From positions 1 to 64,000 of the forward strand of contig NZ_DATCQT010000025.1 of NCBI RefSeq assembly GCF_036569345.1: a stretch of DNA of 64,000 nt, given 5' to 3'. Below are positions 42,072-51,108 of this stretch, piece after piece. Positions within the stretch are counted from its first letter, which is position 1; the number at the start of each line of letters is the position of its first letter. Source of the stretch: Clostridium_AD sp036569345 (GTDB taxonomy: Bacteria; Bacillota; Clostridia; Clostridiales; Clostridiaceae). The position numbers and the translations under genes are program-made. Below the pieces are notes generated by a model. The model saw only the letters and a program-made list of their open reading frames with translations. It had not been told where the DNA came from and made no database searches.

Positions 42072-44381
42072 ATGAAACATTATTATAAATTAGATGAATG
42101 GAATATTATAGAAAAAGGACTAAATGTCGACAACAATGAGATATCCGAAAGCCTTTTCAGTTTAGGTAATGGATATATGGGTCAAAGAGCAAATTTTGAA
42201 GAAGAGTACAGTGGTAAATCTCTTCAAGGTAATTATATAGCTGGTGTCTATTATCCTGATAAAACCAGAGTTGGTTGGTGGAAAAATGGATATCCTGAAT
42301 ATTTTGCTAAGGTTTTAAACTCAACAAATTGGATTGGTATAAACATTAAAATTAATGACATTTCTTTAGATCTTGCTAAATGCAATGTGCGAGAGTTCGA
42401 AAGAGTTTTGAATATGAAAGAAGGTTACTTAAAAAGAAGCTTTGTGGCTGTACTTACAAATGGCAATGAAATTGAGGTAAAATCTCAAAGATTTATAAGC
42501 ATGACTCGTGGTGAGATTGGAGCAATAAAGTATTCAATTAAGTCATTGAATTTCAAGGGTAGCCTTGAGATCACACCTTACCTTGATGGAGATGTTATTA
42601 ATTGTGATTCCAACTACGATGAAAAGTTCTGGGATGAGATTTCAAAAGCTGTTAAACCTAATGAAGCATATTTGATGTTAAAAACTAAGAAATTAGATTT
42701 TCACGTCTGCACAAATATGACCTATGAAATAACCAAAAATGGTGAACTAATTAACCCAATTGTAAGAATGGAAGAAAGTGAAAAATATGTTGCAAATAAC
42801 GTTTTAGTTCATTGCGATGAAAATGATGAAGTTATAATTTATAAATATGTTGCAAATACCTCATCAAGATATTATGAAATACCTAAACTAATTCAAATAA
42901 CTAGAGAACTTTCACAAAAATCTAAAAATGATGGTTTTGAGATATTATTAAAAGAACAATCTCGTTTTTGGAGTGAAAAGTGGAAACAAAGCGATATAGT
43001 TATTGAAGGTGATCTATCCGCGCAACAAGGTATTCGCTTTAATATATTCCAATTAAATCAAACCTATACAGGAAAGGATCATAGATTAAATATAGGACCG
43101 AAAGGCTTCACCGGTGAAAAATATGGTGGAAGTACTTACTGGGATACTGAAGCATATTGCATTCCATTCTTTCTAAGTACCTCTGGCGAAGAAGTATCTA
43201 GAAACCTATTATTATATAGATACAAACATTTAGATAAAGCCATAGAAAACGCAAAAAAATTAGGTTTTGCAAATGGAGCAGCTTTATATCCAATGGTAAC
43301 AATGAATGGTGAGGAATGTCATAATGAATGGGAAATAACCTTTGAGGAAATTCATAGAAATGGTGCCATAGCTTATGCTACATATAATTACGTAAACTAT
43401 ACTGGAGATACATCTTGCCTTGGTGAATTTAGTTTTGAGGTACTTACAGCCATATCAAGATTTTGGGCTCAAAGAATCACTTTCTCAAAAAATAAAAATA
43501 AATATGTACTTTTAGGGGTTACTGGACCAAATGAATATGAAAACAATGTAAATAATAACTGGTATACTAATAAAATTGCCTGCTGGACATTAAAATATAC
43601 ACTAGAGGTCATGAATTACTTAATTCAAACTCAACCAAAAAGATTAAATGAACTTAAGGAAAAACTTAATTTAAAAGATGTTGAAATGATTAATTGGAAG
43701 AACATTATTAAAAATATGTACTACCCAGAAGACGAGGAACTTGGAATTTTCCTTCAACAAGATGGGTATATGGATAAGCAGCAGATATTAGTTAAAGATA
43801 TAGACAAAAAAGATATCCCATTAAATCAAAAATGGTCATGGGATAGAATATTACGCTCTTGCTTTATAAAACAAGCTGATGTGCTTCAAGGTATTTACTT
43901 ATTTGAACAGGAATATGATACAGATACAATTAAAAGAAATTTTGATTTCTACGAACCAAGAACGGTACACGAGTCTTCCTTGTCCCCTTGCATTCATACT
44001 ATTTTAGCTGCGAAAATTGGAAATCATAAAAAAGCTTATGAAATGTATTTAAGAGCATCAAGGCTTGATCTTGATAATTATAACAATGACACAAAAGATG
44101 GTTGCCACACTACTAGTATGGCGGGAACTTGGATGGCTGTAGTACATGGCTTTGGTGGTTTGCGCGTTATAGACAATAAATTAATATTAAATCCATCTAT
44201 TCCTGAGCATTGGTGCTCTTGTTCTTTTAAAATTATGTTTAGAGGTGCACTTCTAAATATTAAATTTACTACAAAGATGCTTCAAATACAAAGTGAGAAT
44301 AACATTGCCGTAAACTTATTACTCTATGAAAAAGATTATAAGTTAGCTGGAAATAATTCGCTCGTAATAAAAATACTATAA
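42072..44381 (+). CDS. malP: Maltose phosphorylase (GH65)
   Basis: The 769-residue protein has the GH65 fold: N-terminal beta-sandwich (SLFSLGNGYMGQRANFEEEY), a catalytic (alpha/alpha)6 barrel with GEKYGGSTYWDTEAYCIPFF, the acid Glu488 in GPNEYENNVNNNWYTN, and the phosphate-binding HESSLSP region near residue 640. It splits maltose with phosphate into beta-glucose 1-phosphate and glucose. The pgmB neighbour is a strong sign of maltose phosphorylase rather than trehalose or kojibiose phosphorylase. Length fits the family (750-770). AGGGGGG precedes the ATG. Confidence 0.9.
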   Translation: MKHYYKLDEWNIIEKGLNVDNNEISESLFSLGNGYMGQRANFEEEYSGKSLQGNYIAGVYYPDKTRVGWWKNGYPEYFAKVLNSTNWIGINIKINDISLDLAKCNVREFERVLNMKEGYLKRSFVAVLTNGNEIEVKSQRFISMTRGEIGAIKYSIKSLNFKGSLEITPYLDGDVINCDSNYDEKFWDEISKAVKPNEAYLMLKTKKLDFHVCTNMTYEITKNGELINPIVRMEESEKYVANNVLVHCDENDEVIIYKYVANTSSRYYEIPKLIQITRELSQKSKNDGFEILLKEQSRFWSEKWKQSDIVIEGDLSAQQGIRFNIFQLNQTYTGKDHRLNIGPKGFTGEKYGGSTYWDTEAYCIPFFLSTSGEEVSRNLLLYRYKHLDKAIENAKKLGFANGAALYPMVTMNGEECHNEWEITFEEIHRNGAIAYATYNYVNYTGDTSCLGEFSFEVLTAISRFWAQRITFSKNKNKYVLLGVTGPNEYENNVNNNWYTNKIACWTLKYTLEVMNYLIQTQPKRLNELKEKLNLKDVEMINWKNIIKNMYYPEDEELGIFLQQDGYMDKQQILVKDIDKKDIPLNQKWSWDRILRSCFIKQADVLQGIYLFEQEYDTDTIKRNFDFYEPRTVHESSLSPCIHTILAAKIGNHKKAYEMYLRASRLDLDNYNNDTKDGCHTTSMAGTWMAVVHGFGGLRVIDNKLILNPSIPEHWCSCSFKIMFRGALLNIKFTTKMLQIQSENNIAVNLLLYEKDYKLAGNNSLVIKIL

Positions 44382-44492
44382 AATTGTACTTTAATACAAA
44401 CTTAATAAGTTATTTTTGTGACTTCTCCAAATAGCTAAAATCACTATAATATATTAAACTTAACTTATAAAAACATTTAGGGGGAATTTATA

Positions 44493-45602
44493 ATGGCAAA
44501 TTTATCATTAAGACATATGTACAAAACTTATGATGGAGACGTTACAGCTGTAAATGATTTCAATCTTGAGATAGAGGATAAAGAATTTGTAGTTTTTGTT
44601 GGACCTTCTGGTTGTGGTAAATCTACTATATTAAGAATGATAGCAGGTCTTGAAGAGATTACCAAAGGAGAATTATACATAGATGGTGAACTTAAAAATG
44701 ATGTATCTCCTAAAAATAGAGATATCGCCATGGTTTTTCAAAACTATGCTCTATACCCGCACATGACAGTATATGACAACATGGCATTTGGATTAAAACT
44801 AAGAAAAACTCCAAAGGATGTCATAGCTGCAAAAGTAAAAGAGGCTGCGCAAATTCTTGATATTGAACATTTATTAGATAGAAAACCTAAAGCTTTATCT
44901 GGTGGTCAAAGACAAAGAGTTGCTATGGGAAGAGCTATCGTTAGAGCACCGAAAGTATTCTTAATGGATGAACCTTTATCAAATCTTGATGCAAAACTTA
45001 GAGTTCAGATGAGAGCTGAAATATCTAAACTTTATAATAAATTACAAACAACATTTATTTATGTTACACATGATCAGACAGAGGCTATGACTCTCGGTAC
45101 AAAAATAGTAGTTATGAAAGATGGTATTATTCAACAAGTTGATACACCTCAAAATTTATACGAACACCCTAAAAATATATTTGTTGCTGGATTTATCGGA
45201 AGTCCTCAGATGAATTTTATAAATGGTACAATTGTAGAAAAAGATGGCAAAATAGCTATAAATTTTGAGAATAGTGTCATTCCCTTAAATCCTGAAAATA
45301 GTGCTATACTAAGAGAACAAAGCTATATTGGAAAAGATGTTATAATTGGTATTCGGCCAGAAAATATAGATGATGATCCAGAATTTTTGGAAAAGAATAA
45401 AGAATCCATTATTGATGCTAAAGTCGAGGTAACCGAACTTTTAGGAGCTGAATCCTATCTTCATTTGAGTAAAGGAAATTGTCTTATAACTGCTAGAGTA
45501 AATGGAACATCAAATACGAAATCTGGAGATTATATAAAAGTTGCTTTAAATATTAATAAACTTCATATTTTTGACAAGGATTCTCAAAAGCCTATAATTT
45601 AG
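44493..45602 (+). CDS. msmK: Sugar ABC transporter ATPase (MsmK/MalK type)
   Basis: The 369-residue ATPase has Walker A GPSGCGKS, Q loop FQNYALYPHM, signature LSGGQRQR, Walker B VFLMDEPLSNLD, H-switch THDQTEAM and a C-terminal TOBE regulatory region (GIRPENI, VEVTELLGAESYLHL). It powers MalFG, whose operon lacks an ATPase, and may also serve other sugar importers, as MsmX and MsmK do. The -10 TATAAT at about 44444-44449 has no good -35, so it may depend on read-through or an activator. Confidence 0.93.
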   Translation: MANLSLRHMYKTYDGDVTAVNDFNLEIEDKEFVVFVGPSGCGKSTILRMIAGLEEITKGELYIDGELKNDVSPKNRDIAMVFQNYALYPHMTVYDNMAFGLKLRKTPKDVIAAKVKEAAQILDIEHLLDRKPKALSGGQRQRVAMGRAIVRAPKVFLMDEPLSNLDAKLRVQMRAEISKLYNKLQTTFIYVTHDQTEAMTLGTKIVVMKDGIIQQVDTPQNLYEHPKNIFVAGFIGSPQMNFINGTIVEKDGKIAINFENSVIPLNPENSAILREQSYIGKDVIIGIRPENIDDDPEFLEKNKESIIDAKVEVTELLGAESYLHLSKGNCLITARVNGTSNTKSGDYIKVALNINKLHIFDKDSQKPII

Positions 45603-45614
45603 GGGGATAAGTTT

Positions 45615-46559
45615 ATGGATGATATCAACAATTTTCTACAAAAATTAAGTTTTAGTTCTGATATAGATTTTTGTGTATGTTGCGAAAATGGAGAGAATAT
45701 ATTTACCAGTAGAGGTTTTGTAGAAACTTCTGATATTATTCATATACCATTATTTTTAGGAGAATCACATTTTCTACTTAAAACAGAGAAAAGATTCAAC
45801 TCTTTCTCTAACTTGTTAAAGTTCACTATTGAAAATAAATATGTTGATTTATATTCTACAAATGAACAATCTATAGTTTCTATATTGGATGGTAAAGATG
45901 TTTCAAATGATACGATTTTTGAAGATATGAAATTTCTTGACGAAGGATATGGTCTTATATATATAACCCTTAATGGGAATTTACATGAAGCTTTGAATAT
46001 AATTAAACAAGCTTATAGCCGTGAAAATGTACTTAGCATTCTTTATAATGGAAACATTTTAGTTATAGGTGTTTTTGAAAATATATCTGAACACGCCATA
46101 GGTATAAGAGAATCTATAATTTCTAATCTATTTTGCAAATGTTATATAAGCTTTAGCCGTATTGTACATGCTAAAAGTGACTTAGTAAATATTTTTAACG
46201 AATGTGAGCTTAGTATGTTTCTGGGTATAAAATTTAAAATAAAAGCTGATGTATATAATTACAATAAGTTGTTTCTTGAAAGAACAATTTATAGCTTAGA
46301 TTCTAAATACAAGCAAAATATATTATATACATATAAAGAAAAATTAGACGCTCTTGACAATGAAACCATAAATACTATAGAAGATTTTTATAATTCTGAT
46401 CTTAACATAAGTGATTCTGCAAAAAATTTATATATTCACCGAAATACACTACTCTATAGATTAGACAAAATAAAAAGAGAAACGGGTTTTGATATAAAAG
46501 ATTTCAATCAAGCAATGAGGTTCGAAATCATTTTTCTTATTTGGCAAGAAATTAAATAA
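45615..46559 (+). CDS. PucR/CdaR-type helix-turn-helix regulator
   Basis: The 314-residue protein has an N-terminal region that does not match a known sensor, a GGDEF-like middle seen in CdaR-type proteins (LIYITLNGNLHEALNIIKQA, CYISFSRIVHAKSDLVNIF) and a C-terminal PucR helix-turn-helix: NLNISDSAKNLYIHRNTLLYRLDKI. It starts 12 nt after msmK with GGGGGA upstream and so is co-transcribed. It is often found next to msmK-type genes and probably regulates carbohydrate genes. The effector is unknown. Confidence 0.85.
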   Translation: MDDINNFLQKLSFSSDIDFCVCCENGENIFTSRGFVETSDIIHIPLFLGESHFLLKTEKRFNSFSNLLKFTIENKYVDLYSTNEQSIVSILDGKDVSNDTIFEDMKFLDEGYGLIYITLNGNLHEALNIIKQAYSRENVLSILYNGNILVIGVFENISEHAIGIRESIISNLFCKCYISFSRIVHAKSDLVNIFNECELSMFLGIKFKIKADVYNYNKLFLERTIYSLDSKYKQNILYTYKEKLDALDNETINTIEDFYNSDLNISDSAKNLYIHRNTLLYRLDKIKRETGFDIKDFNQAMRFEIIFLIWQEIK

Positions 46560-46581
46560 ATTTATATATTAAATTAATAAC

Positions 46582-46626
46582 AAAAAGTATACCCCTAAAT
46601 GATTCTCATTTTAGGGTTATACTTTT
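46582..46626 (+). terminator. Bidirectional terminator after the PucR-type regulator
   Basis: Long imperfect stem AAAAAGTATACCCCTAAATG (46582-46601) pairing with 46607-46626, with 4-6 nt loop; T-rich on both strands. It separates the convergent msmK-regulator operon and the AHSA1-type gene. Confidence 0.75.
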
Positions 46627-46664
46627 AACCAGTTGCCATTCGCCATCTGATCTCATTATCAATT

Positions 46665-47108
46665 TCAATCTATTATAGAATCGCCTGGTTGCTCAGTATA
46701 TTTTTTAAAATTTTCTAAGATTTTCTGCCATCCACTTTGTTGGACCTCATTTGAATTGGTTTTTTCCGATTCAAAGATTTCAATTATCTTTGTTTTGTTT
46801 TCTTGGGTTATAAATGTGATCTTAACTTTCCTCCCGTCATCTAAAATATATGAAATAATCTCATTTAATTTCACTTCATCATAAACACCACTGAAATCAA
46901 ATCCAAAACTGCCATCTTTAGATTCCATTCTTGAAAGAAATTTACCCCCAACTCTTAGATCAATTTCTGCAAATGTTGTGTGCCAATCATCAGAAGCATT
47001 GTTCCATTTAACTATATGTTGTGGTTCTGTCCAATATCTCCATACTATTTCAACCGGATTATTAACTATTGTTTCTACTGTTATTGTAGAATTATTACGT
47101 GTTTCCAT
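46665..47108 (-). CDS. SRPBCC/AHSA1-family protein
   Basis: The 147-residue product starts METRNNSTITVETIV (GAGGAG lies about 11 nt before this ATG; an in-frame GTG four codons upstream overlaps it). It is an AHSA1-type START/Bet-v-1-like fold: VNNPVEIVWRYWTEPQHIVKWN, GGKFLSRMESKDGS, FSGVYDEVKLNEIISYIL and the C-terminal GWQKILENFKKY. These small hydrophobic-pocket proteins bind unknown ligands. It follows the VOC gene on the same transcript. Confidence 0.88.
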   Translation of the reverse strand: METRNNSTITVETIVNNPVEIVWRYWTEPQHIVKWNNASDDWHTTFAEIDLRVGGKFLSRMESKDGSFGFDFSGVYDEVKLNEIISYILDDGRKVKITFITQENKTKIIEIFESEKTNSNEVQQSGWQKILENFKKYTEQPGDSIID

Positions 47109-47176
47109 TATATATATCACTCCTCAACCTTTCTTTTGTTCCAATGAACTAGAAAAATGGTAAAATTTATTTCTTG

Positions 47177-47587
47177 TTAATTGGGCATCTTACTCATATC
47201 CATATACAATACATTCCACCGATGACCATCCAAATCAGAAAAACCACAACCATACATCCAGCTATCATTGTCTTCAGCCTCCGCATATATTGTACCTCCG
47301 GCTTTTACCACCTTGTCTGCCATTTCATCTACTTCCTTTTTGCTTTCTGCACTCAAAGAAAATAATACTTCTGTACCTTGTTTTAAATCTGGAATTCTAT
47401 TTCCTGTAAAGTTTTTAAAAGCAGATTCCTTAAAAAGCATAACCACAATATTTTTATCTCCTATTATTAAGCTAACACCATCATTGCTATTGTATCTATC
47501 ATCAAAAGAAAATCCAAGTTTGGTGAAAAACTCTTTTGATTTTTCGACGTCTTTTACCGGTAAGTTAATCCAAAGTTCTTTTGTCAT
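47177..47587 (-). CDS. VOC-family (glyoxalase/bleomycin-resistance-like) protein
   Basis: The 136-residue protein has the paired beta-alpha-beta-beta-beta VOC fold: LWINLPVKDVEKSKEFFTKLGF at the N-terminus, and DNDSWMYGCGFSDLDGHRWNVLYMD at the C-terminus. The GCGFSDLDGH segment is usual for the PhnB/YodB-like group. Function could be metal-dependent isomerase, thiol transfer or drug binding. AAAGGAG precedes the ATG. The AHSA1 gene lies 69 nt downstream in the same direction; VOC and AHSA1 proteins are often paired. Confidence 0.88.
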   Translation of the reverse strand: MTKELWINLPVKDVEKSKEFFTKLGFSFDDRYNSNDGVSLIIGDKNIVVMLFKESAFKNFTGNRIPDLKQGTEVLFSLSAESKKEVDEMADKVVKAGGTIYAEAEDNDSWMYGCGFSDLDGHRWNVLYMDMSKMPN

Positions 47588-47785
47588 AATTTTCTCTCCT
47601 TTTAGGTAAGTGTTTTAATATTAGTTTAGCCTAAACAAACAAAAAATACTATATGAAAACTCCACTTTACCCAGTAACACTTTTATCAACTTAGAATATA
47701 CTGGAAAAGGGCTGAAAAAAATTGATTAATATGAGTTTTATGTTAATGCCCCAACGAATTAAGTTAAAAAGGGGTTGTATTAATC

Positions 47786-48055
47786 TTGGAAAATAATAAT
47801 AACAATCAAGTCCAAAGTCTGAATCTTAATAATCAACCAATGATATTAAAAGATTGGCTAATTACTTATTTATTGTTACTAATCCCTATCGTAAACATAG
47901 TTTTAATGTTTGTTTGGGCATTTGGAAGTGATGTAAATCAGAGTAAAAAAACTTTTTGTCAAGCTCAGTTAATTATATTAGCAGTCGTATTTGTTTTATA
48001 TATTGTATTTTTCGGCGCTCTTATTGGTGCTCTAATGAGTACAGGTGGTTATTAA
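47786..48055 (+). CDS. Small two-pass membrane protein
   Basis: The 89-residue protein has an Asn/Gln-rich N-terminus (MENNNNNQVQSLNLNN) and two TM helices (about 23-45 and 62-84) joined by FGSDVNQSKKTFCQAQLI. This WxFGS..N.SKK.FC pattern recurs in small clostridial membrane proteins of unknown function. The start is TTG with AAAGGGG 11 nt upstream. It is monocistronic with its own terminator. Confidence 0.65.
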   Translation: MENNNNNQVQSLNLNNQPMILKDWLITYLLLLIPIVNIVLMFVWAFGSDVNQSKKTFCQAQLIILAVVFVLYIVFFGALIGALMSTGGY

Positions 48056-48071
48056 ATTTAATTTATCTAAT

Positions 48072-48104
48072 AAGGTGGATACTCCATAATGGGGTATCCA
48101 CCTT
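48072..48104 (+). terminator. Terminator after the small membrane protein
   Basis: Stem AAGGTGGATAC (48072-48082) with GTATCCACCTT (48094-48104), extended by a CC/GG pair, followed by ATTAATGTC. The T run is weak but the stem is strong. Confidence 0.7.
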
Positions 48105-48176
48105 ATTAATGTCACTTTATTATAAAAACAACATATCTATATACTGTTAAATACTAATTTGCAAAGGAGCTAAAAT

Positions 48177-49493
48177 ATGAATTTTCAAGGATTAACTGGT
48201 AAAGTAATAACTCCTTCTGATAAAGAATATGATATTTTAAGACTTGAATATAACCTAGCCATTAACAAATTTCCATTAGCTATTGTTTATTGTTATGATC
48301 CCATAGATGTATCAAATGCTGTAAAATGGTGTAGGCGAAACTGCATAGACCTCCGCATTCGTACCGGAGGGCATAATTACGAGGGCTATTCAACGGATAC
48401 AGATGTTTTAGTAGTTGATACAGCCTGTATGAACAAAATAAATATTGATTCCTGTAAAGATATTGTAAATATCCAGGCAGGATCAACGTTAGACAATATA
48501 TATTCAAAACTTGCCGAGCAGGGTTATGGTTTCGATGGTGGGACATGCCCTACAGTTGGAATTTCCGGTTTAGTATTAGGTGGAGGAATAGGTTTATCCT
48601 GTAGAAATTTTGGTTTACTTTCCGACAACCTTTTAGAAATAAAAATAGTGAATCAAAACGGCTTCATATTAACTGCAAACAATCATGTCAATTCAGAATT
48701 ATTCTGGGCTTGTCGTGGAGCAGGTGGAGGTAATTTTGGAATAGTAATCAGCTATACCTTTAAGATTTATAAAGTAGATAAAATTACTGTTATACAACTA
48801 AGGTGGGACAAGGTATCGCGAGAAGATTTCTTAGCTCTCTGGCAATGTTGGTTAAAAACTGTCACTAAAAAGATTAGCTGTTTCGCAGGTTTTAACAAGA
48901 AAGGCATATATTTAAATGGATTTTTCTATGGAAATAAATGCGAGGCTAAAGAAATTCTGAAAAGCTTTTTATTGCTTCCTGGTTTATTAGATAATTCATC
49001 AATAGAATATGTACCATTTATTGATGCTGTAAAAGCTATCGCTTCTTTTTATGGACCACCAAATAGATTTAAAGCCACTGGAAGATTTATTTATAAGACT
49101 TTATCTAAAGAAAATATCAACAATTTGGTTGAATACGTGGACAATAGTCCAGGAGATGATGACTGCTTTATTAGGTTATATTCAATGGGTGGTGTTATAA
49201 AAGAATTGCCTAGTAATTACTCTGCATATTACTATAGAAATGCTTTATATATTATTGGTATAACAGCTGACTGGGAAAAGGATGATGATGCAAAAATCTA
49301 TAAAAATTGGGTTGCAATGGTTTTAAAATATGTTTACCCACTGTCAAATGGATCCTATGTAAATTTTCCTTATGCTGGTCTTAAAAACTATGGAGATGCT
49401 TACTATGGCAAAAATTATCTTCATCTTAGGGAGATAAAAAAATTCTATGATCCAGCAAATATTTTTAATTTTCAGCAATCAATAAAACCTTAA
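48177..49493 (+). CDS. FAD-linked oxidoreductase, BBE type (bicovalent flavin predicted)
   Basis: The 438-residue enzyme has a PCMH-type FAD domain and a C-terminal berberine-bridge (BBE) tail ending NYLHLREIKKFYDPANIFNF. RTGGHNYEG carries His66 and GTCPTVGISGLVLGGGIG carries Cys124, which fit the two residues that bind FAD covalently (8-alpha-histidyl and 6-S-cysteinyl) in the BBE group. Such enzymes oxidise alcohols, sugars or other small molecules. No signal peptide is seen. AAAGGAGC precedes the ATG. No pathway partner is adjacent, so the substrate is open. Confidence 0.88.
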   Translation: MNFQGLTGKVITPSDKEYDILRLEYNLAINKFPLAIVYCYDPIDVSNAVKWCRRNCIDLRIRTGGHNYEGYSTDTDVLVVDTACMNKINIDSCKDIVNIQAGSTLDNIYSKLAEQGYGFDGGTCPTVGISGLVLGGGIGLSCRNFGLLSDNLLEIKIVNQNGFILTANNHVNSELFWACRGAGGGNFGIVISYTFKIYKVDKITVIQLRWDKVSREDFLALWQCWLKTVTKKISCFAGFNKKGIYLNGFFYGNKCEAKEILKSFLLLPGLLDNSSIEYVPFIDAVKAIASFYGPPNRFKATGRFIYKTLSKENINNLVEYVDNSPGDDDCFIRLYSMGGVIKELPSNYSAYYYRNALYIIGITADWEKDDDAKIYKNWVAMVLKYVYPLSNGSYVNFPYAGLKNYGDAYYGKNYLHLREIKKFYDPANIFNFQQSIKP

Positions 49494-49663
49494 CAATTTC
49501 AATTGTGACAAAATTTATTCATAATATATCTTGTTAATAATGTGAAATTATAGTAATGTATTATCATTAAGCTATATTATGTTAAGTGGTAACTAATTTA
49601 GCAAAATAAATTTAATTTAGTAATTGTTTTGTTAAAAGATAAAAATAAAAGGATGTGTTTTAT

Positions 49664-50029
49664 ATGACAACTAGCGATAAAAAATTTCAATTAAAATTGG
49701 ACAAACCTAAGAAAACATTATTTGCAGAGGTTTCTGGCACTTTTGGGCCCGCTGATGCTAATGACTTTCTTCAGGAATATACAACAATTTTAAAAACCAT
49801 TAAAACGAATGAATATGAACTATTATTTGATTGTGAAAATTTAAGGGTAACTGGAAAAGATGTACAATCAGGAGTTGATATGACTGTCCTTTTAAAAGGT
49901 TGTATAGAACAATATAAGAAAGATGGATTTAAAAAAGTGGTATTTGATTGCAAAAAAAACCTTATAGTAAAAATGCAGATAGCTAGACTTTCTAGAGAAG
50001 TTGGCCTCCCAAATTTTGAAGCAATCTAA
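49664..50029 (+). CDS. STAS-like domain protein
   Basis: The 121-residue product starts MTTSDKKFQLKLDKPKKTLF (AAAGGA lies 10 nt upstream; a GTG three codons earlier is possible). The pattern LFAEVSGTFGPADANDFLQEY, YELLFDCENLRVT and YKKDGFKKVVFDCKKN is that of a SpoIIAA-like STAS domain. Such domains pass regulatory signals by phosphorylation or bind small ligands. No anti-sigma kinase gene is next to it. Confidence in the family is moderate. Confidence 0.6.
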   Translation: MTTSDKKFQLKLDKPKKTLFAEVSGTFGPADANDFLQEYTTILKTIKTNEYELLFDCENLRVTGKDVQSGVDMTVLLKGCIEQYKKDGFKKVVFDCKKNLIVKMQIARLSREVGLPNFEAI

Positions 50030-50336
50030 TAGAAACATCAAGTAACTTCGAAATTTGTTATTAATAAATCTACCACAGTAATCAGATAAAACTGACTCCA
50101 AACTATAACCAGCAAGCTTCCTTGCTGGTTTTAACATAAGCAATAAAAAATATTAAATCTAATTTACAGATTATTATTTTTAATAATAAAAGCTACTTTC
50201 GCAATATTCTTACATTTATATTTCATTTACAAATATACAGTTAAATGATAATATGATTAGAGTATTGAAACATTTACCATTAATTAAATTAAGATACTAG
50301 ATATTCAGGTTGGTAACATAGATTTAATTTACATAT
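50030..50336. other. Intergenic region with terminator and tRNA promoter
   Basis: The 307-nt gap holds the STAS-gene terminator (50107-50134), then AT-rich sequence with a promoter for the tRNA: TTTACA (50226-50231), 17-nt spacer, TAATAT (50249-50254). No gene is visible. Confidence 0.6.
50107..50134 (+). terminator. Terminator after the STAS-like gene
   Basis: AACCAGCAAG (50107-50116) and CTTGCTGGTT (50121-50130), 4-nt loop, followed by TTTT. Confidence 0.85.
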
Positions 50337-50421
50337 GCAGATGTGGCGGAATTGGCAGACGCACTAGAATCAGGGTCTAGCGCTTTACGGCATGCAGGTT
50401 CGATTCCTGTCATCTGCACCA
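50337..50421 (+). tRNA. tRNA-Leu (CAG anticodon)
   Basis: 85 nt with the CCA end encoded. Acceptor arm GCAGATG pairs with CATCTGC; D-arm begins GTGGCGGAATTGGCAGAC; anticodon stem-loop CTAGA-ATCAGGG-TCTAG gives CAG; the long variable arm CGCTTTACGGCG-like segment is typical of class II leucine tRNA; T-arm has GGTTCGATTCC. A strong terminator follows immediately. Confidence 0.96.
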
Positions 50422-50454
50422 AAAGCACTCGTTTTACGAGTGCTTTTTTATTTT
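50421..50454 (+). terminator. Terminator after tRNA-Leu
   Basis: AAGCACTCG (50423-50431) with CGAGTGCTT (50437-50445), 5-nt loop, then TTTTATTTT. It starts directly after the tRNA CCA, so the tRNA is transcribed alone. Confidence 0.9.
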
Positions 50455-50496
50455 CAAACAATTAAATATAATTCATTATCCTTTTATCTTAAATAT

Positions 50497-51108
50497 TTAT
50501 TTTGCAGATACCCAAATATTATCCTTTATGTAAAATCTCCATAAAAAGTCCTTTGCTTCTTCTGCATAATCAATACCAATTCTCTTGCTCACTACAATTT
50601 GAATTTTTTCTTTTTCCACGGGATCTTCAATATATAATTCATTTGCACATAAATCTTGTTTGTTATTATCTTTATTAATATTCATAGCTATGCACAATTT
50701 AGAAGGACCTGTGGTTAAATTTTTAAATTGAGCTTTTGTAAGTTCACTATAATTTTTCTTAAATCTTAACTTCGACATTTCCTCAAGCCCTTCTATTGGC
50801 TGGATAGCTCTAATTAAAACACCTTCTGGGAAACCTTCTTCTTTTGTTATTACATTAAAGCAATGATACATTCCGTAAATAAAGTATACATATGCAATGC
50901 CAGGACTACCATATAAAGTCGTTAGTCTAGGTGTCATTTTACCACCGTAGGCATGACATGCCTTATCTATTGAGCCAATGTATGCTTCTGTTTCAACTAT
51001 CTTTCCTCTTAACTTTACTCCATTAACTTCGTGTACGAGTATTTTCCCTAAAAGTTCTTTAGCAACTTGCAGTGTTTCTCTGGCATAAAATTCTCTAGTA
51101 AGTTTCAT
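50497..51108 (-). CDS. DNA-3-methyladenine glycosylase (AAG/MPG family)
   Basis: The 203-residue protein is an alkyladenine DNA glycosylase of the mammalian AAG type. LLGKILVHEVNGVKLRGKIVETEAYIG holds the catalytic Glu (ETEAY). DKACHAYGGKMTPR, GIAYVYFIYGMYHCFNV (with the intercalating Tyr) and TTGPSKLCIAMNIN follow in the usual order. It removes alkylated or deaminated bases such as 3-methyladenine or hypoxanthine to start base excision repair. Its ATG overlaps the aldo/keto reductase stop by 1 nt, so it is co-translated with that gene. Confidence 0.95.
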   Translation of the reverse strand: MKLTREFYARETLQVAKELLGKILVHEVNGVKLRGKIVETEAYIGSIDKACHAYGGKMTPRLTTLYGSPGIAYVYFIYGMYHCFNVITKEEGFPEGVLIRAIQPIEGLEEMSKLRFKKNYSELTKAQFKNLTTGPSKLCIAMNINKDNNKQDLCANELYIEDPVEKEKIQIVVSKRIGIDYAEEAKDFLWRFYIKDNIWVSAK

